This document shows, in pieces, positions 60,717 to 64,000 of a DNA stretch of 64,000 nucleotides. A program made the translations under genes and the position numbers. This DNA is from Taiwanofungus camphoratus (taxonomy: Eukaryota; Basidiomycota; Agaricomycetes; Polyporales; Taiwanofungaceae), in assembly GCA_003999685.1 (NCBI GenBank), contig CP021229.1, forward strand, positions 744,001-808,000, written 5' to 3'. The notes under the pieces were generated by a model, which was not told where the DNA came from, did no database searches, and was given only the letters and a program-made list of their open reading frames with translations. The first letter of the stretch is position 1. Every line of letters starts with the position of its first letter.

Positions 60717-61477
60717 ATGGGAAACACTACTTTCGTCATTGGATGGGTTGGTCTTGTATTCTTGACACTACTCAATATCCTCGCCTCTGTCGTGCTCTTT
60801 CGCTCGTCAAGTATCAATAGCAGCTTGGCTCCAGATACCCACAACTACTGTGAGTCTGCTGCGAATTACAGGTTTGACATTGTTCAATGCCGTTGATTAT
60901 ACAGCCTATGTTGGGGAAGACTTCCCTACAGAACTTCCATTCCTCGTCGGGCCTGCAGCTATGACTGTGGAGTCCACTCAACGCTATGGGCTCACCGCCG
61001 ATGATGATTGGATGTCCATTTTTCCTAAGGGGAATGGATGGATCCGTCTTGGCTTAGAAGGACGCCCATTTGCTCTATCTATGTACCATCAATTGCATTG
61101 TTTAGATGCCATCCGTGTCGCGATGGTGGGTGACCAAGTCGCATGCTGTATATTTATTGATTTGCCATTCGGTACAGACTGAAGCACGCTCAGCTACACA
61201 CAGTGGAGGCAATCGGCCTGCCAATCCCAACCACTCTGCCGGAGAGGATGCATTCGAACATGCGAATCACTGCTTCAACTACTTGCGTCAAATGCTCCTC
61301 TGCACTTCAGATCTCACGCTAGAATCGTCTGAGGTGCTCAAGCGGCCGGATGGTGTGCTCGACTCTGGGGCTTCGGGGCTGGGGATGACCCACAAGTGCA
61401 AGGATTGGACTCAAGTGCGCAGCATTCTGGAGGATAACTATGAGAAGTGGAAGGGAATACCTGTACCAGGATTGTAG
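60717..61477 (+). CDS. UstYa-like (DUF3328) oxidase family protein
   Basis: Start ATG 60717 (MGNTTFVIGWVGLVFLTLLN), with a single N-terminal membrane anchor continuing ILASVVLFRSS, as usual in this family. Intron 1 starts near 60850 and joins to SYVGEDFPTELPFLVGPAAM. Further on come GWIRLGLEGRPFALSMYHQL and the first family motif HQLHC (YHQLHCLDAIR). Intron 2 starts near 61125. The second motif HANHC lies in EHANHCFNYLRQMLLCTSDL. The C-terminus has THKCKDWTQVRSILEDNYEK and ends IPVPGL. About 220 residues. Both HxxHC motifs, the presumed metal ligands, are intact. Known: UstYa/UstYb act in ustiloxin-type peptide cyclisation, and other members modify small molecules. The neighbouring secreted repeat protein suggests a peptide substrate. 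Mushrooms carry many family members, so this is not proof. Confidence 0.85.
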
Positions 61478-62170
61478 GGAGTTTTGAGAAATCGTATCAA
61501 ATTCAGGTTGTAGAGCTGTTCTTTACTGGGGTAGTCATAGAATCAGAGAAAGACTGAACATACAAGGGTCTATGGATAATACGACTGAGAACACATGCAT
61601 ATGCTTGACAAAGGTGAAAAGTGGTTCACTGATGACCCTCTGTAAAAAGGGTAGTCAACGTTTGTGCAAAATTTGCAGGGTAGTCATGCACTAGTCGTAC
61701 AAGCTGACCATAGTGTGCGACTGTCTTGTGACTGACTGCTTCATATTCAGCCACCGAAAGGCAAGAAATTCGACAAGTGAGTCAAGTTATGCAATTTTGG
61801 TACCAGAAAGGCGACTAAGGCCGACTTTCGTTTTTTACAGAGGATGACCGGATACGCTCGGAAGTACATAAATCACACAATTTATGCTGACTCGGTTGAT
61901 GCGCACCAAAGTCTCCAAACCATTAGCGGTGCTTCCAAGACACCACGTACCATAGCTAGCGCACAGCAGCCTCTCTGATATATTTCAAGCATATCTAGCT
62001 CTAGGTTGTCTTCATGTTTCGTTCTCAGAGGTGATTGTCAGGTACAATGGCTGAATGAATGATAGATTGCAGACGTCTACAAACGAGAATGGACTACAGA
62101 TGTGAAGCTATTCTCAATACAGGGTTCTTCATGAATAAAGTCGAAATACTTTCCGCAGAAGGCGGCATGG
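61478..62170. other. Intergenic between convergent genes
   Basis: 3' regions of the UstYa-like gene (+) and the 7TM gene (-). Nothing else is recognised. Confidence 0.4.
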
Positions 62171-63441
62171 TTACATATCAGATTTTGTGATCGCAAACGA
62201 GGCCAGTTCGAGGTCAGTCGTGTTCATTGCTTCCGTCCTGACGGATATCGCAGTTGGACGACTGGTGAATTTTGCTGTCGTGTTGACCAATGTTTCCGAT
62301 GGAGTATTGAAGCCCAGACCCACACGAACAATGATAAGCGTTGGGGCGATTCCCTGGTGGTCATGATATCAGCTGAGAGTCGGATTCATTCATCTCTGTC
62401 GTTACTTACGTAGACTTGAAGAGCAATGGGTACAACGACAGCCTGCGCAGGGTTCCCAAGTGCAAACGTGACAACGACGCAAAGTTGTACTGCCAGGAAG
62501 AGAGCACCCGACTCGATGAGCATGGCAGTCACGGTGTGAACGTATTCACGGGTAGTGCTCCTAACGGTCTCTATTCCTCTGGCCACCCACCAGATGCGGC
62601 CAATAATCATGGCGGTGACAATAATATTGAGACATAGCGAAAGAGCGAAAGAGCTTGTTCCGAGTGGGGCGATCGCTTTGGGAGCAAAAACAGCTGTAGT
62701 GTCAGTGAGGGCTACCAAGCCGAGACCAGCCATCGAGCAAGCTAGGGGTCATCAAAAATTCAGAAGCAATTGTCAGCTACATCACGAAAAGACAAACCAA
62801 TTGCAGTTAGGGAGATGACCAGAGGGAACAAAATAGCAATAAAACTCCTGCTCCAAACCAGCCAACATCTGTAAATCTTTGGCTGACATCAAAGACTGAC
62901 TCAAATATACAAGGCATCAATAATACTCACCAGGACCAGTTGCGCGAAAAAGTCAAATATACTAAATAGAATATCCGCAGCTAGGAGCCCATGAGTTTCC
63001 TCTGTCAACGGGATTATACCAGGCTCTCTGATCTGTTAGTGTTGATTGGAAACCAATCCTTGTTCAGATCATTTAAGTCTCCGGCTTGGGGGCATCGGCA
63101 CTGACCAAACAGGTAAGTTTGTTGTCGAACTCTAGAGCGAAGTGAACCTGCATGCCGTGAGATAAGAAGAACGATGGCTAAATCATGTAACATACAGTGC
63201 AGCAAGTAAAGAGGAGGCAGGTAATGAACAAGAGTGGCCATTTGATTGTCCGCTCCTTCCTGTACCAAGTCAATATCCCGAGGGACATGAAGAATAGCAC
63301 TATATTGAGACCTATATGTATGCATTCTCGTTATAAGACCGAGCACTTTCTCGCATGAAACATGATGGATTGCAACTTACCATAAGCGATGGCCTCAGCA
63401 ATAAACCCGACAAATGCGGCTTCGTCAGGTGATATCGCCAT
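62171..63441 (-). CDS. 7TM integral membrane protein of a mushroom-specific family (second copy type)
   Basis: ATG 63441 (MAISPDEAAFVGFIAEAIAY) with an early short exon, then LNIVLFFMSLGILTWYRKER, CLLFTCC, VHFALEFDNKLTCL, CWLVWSRSFIAILFPLVISL, FALSLCLNIIVTAMIIGRIW, MLIESGALFLAVQLCVVVTF and IALQVYGIAPTLIIVRVGLG. The tail is short and ends ITKSDM (TAA 62173-62171). Six or more introns join in frame, though the joins around 62880-62940 are less sure. Topology and the conserved RCW..W-like segment fit the Agaricomycete 7TM families of unknown function, as for 36235-37634 (+), whose tail is longer. It sits beside the UstYa-like gene, but a role in that pathway is not shown. Confidence 0.75.
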
Positions 63442-64000
63442 GTTGCTTAGGCACTGGTCGACAGGAGAGGAATAAAGTAAATTCAATCTGTCGTGGCGAC
63501 AATGCGCAGGAATTTAAGTGCTGGGCCACCCCAGAGAAAGTTCTCTCGTCCAGTGTGGTAGCGTAGCAATAAATAGGAATGCCCGAACAGACAATCAGCC
63601 TCGTTTCATCGTGCGAGAGAAGGCTGGCTCTCCTGGGAGTCGGCGGCGGTTGCAATGCACATTGTGACAATACTGAATGGCCGTTCGAGGACGGCGTCAA
63701 CCTGTCCAATATTGGTGGTGTCAGTCAGCAAGAAGCGGGGTCTTGGGTCAAGAATTCTGGAAAGGGCCTATCAAGTGCTAAATACGACGAGTAAGTAGGA
63801 CATGATAGTCAGGTACGAACAGACGATCAAATGCCACTGGGCGGCACTGTTCAAGTCCAGATGGCATACGTACGAGCGAGGTTATCTCGGATTCTACCTT
63901 CAAATTAGAGGCTAGTAGGGTCTCTAAGTCGAAATCCCAGTCCTGTCCCTTCACTAACAGGCGTGATGAAAGTTAGTACACTTTTAAAATGGAAAACCAA
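63442..64000. other. Window end, promoter of the 7TM gene and unassigned DNA
   Basis: Divergent upstream region of the 7TM gene. No recognisable protein segment up to the window end. Confidence 0.35.

Noticed and set aside
1-64000. tRNA, rRNA, CRISPR or bacterial-type operons
   Set aside because: None was recognised. All clear genes are intron-rich eukaryotic genes, and no cloverleaf with a proper T-loop was found by eye.

Overview
This is eukaryotic DNA, most likely from a basidiomycete of the mushroom class (Agaricomycetes). The support is internal. Nearly every gene is broken by many 45-70 base introns with GT..AG ends, and the splice sites can be placed by restoring conserved protein motifs. 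The gene set is typical of that group: an intron-rich divergent G-alpha subunit, a peroxisomal-type ABC half transporter, 7TM proteins of mushroom-specific families, a UstYa-like protein and a cellular RNA-dependent RNA polymerase. No species is named. All exon models were made by hand, without alignment or transcripts.

Layout. 1-4.3 kb is decayed, rearranged repeat DNA, probably LTR-retroelement remains, with large inverted arms. 4.66-5.64 kb is a broken unknown gene. 7.75-10.13 kb (-) is a flavocytochrome b2 / lactate dehydrogenase-like gene. 12.74-15.05 kb (+) is a divergent G-alpha gene. 15.69-19.86 kb and 44.89-49.40 kb are two inverted copies of one segment of about 4.2-4.5 kb. The left copy holds a dead ABC-transporter pseudogene and the right copy an apparently intact gene. 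The 25 kb between them holds, in order: RNAi-type RNA-dependent RNA polymerase (+), Mob-family protein (-), FAD aromatic monooxygenase (+), NCS1 purine/cytosine-type permease (-), YAP-binding/ALF4/Glomulin-like protein (+), a 7TM protein (+), and a gene-poor stretch with three of four dispersed paralogous exons for a small unknown membrane protein. The fourth copy lies just outside the right arm. 50.86-53.12 kb (+) is a PTEN-like phosphatase, 53.91-55.89 kb (+) a 7TM receptor-like gene and 56.21-57.02 kb (-) a CBS-domain protein.

The most interesting part is 57.7-61.5 kb. A small secreted protein (58648-57898, -) is built from short symmetrical phase-1 exons. Each unit carries an FW core, mostly EFWxxAE, and ends in Arg. 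Decayed further units lie downstream, with TAG at the Trp position. About 2 kb away is a UstYa-like (DUF3328) gene with both HxxHC motifs. A repetitive secreted precursor beside a UstYa-type protein is the signature of dikaritin/ustiloxin-type ribosomal peptide pathways, known mainly from ascomycetes, so this may be an undescribed basidiomycete version. The link is inference from gene neighbourhood.

Several neighbouring genes (G-alpha, 7TM receptor-like proteins, PTEN-like, Mob) are signalling proteins, but nothing in the sequence shows that they work together.
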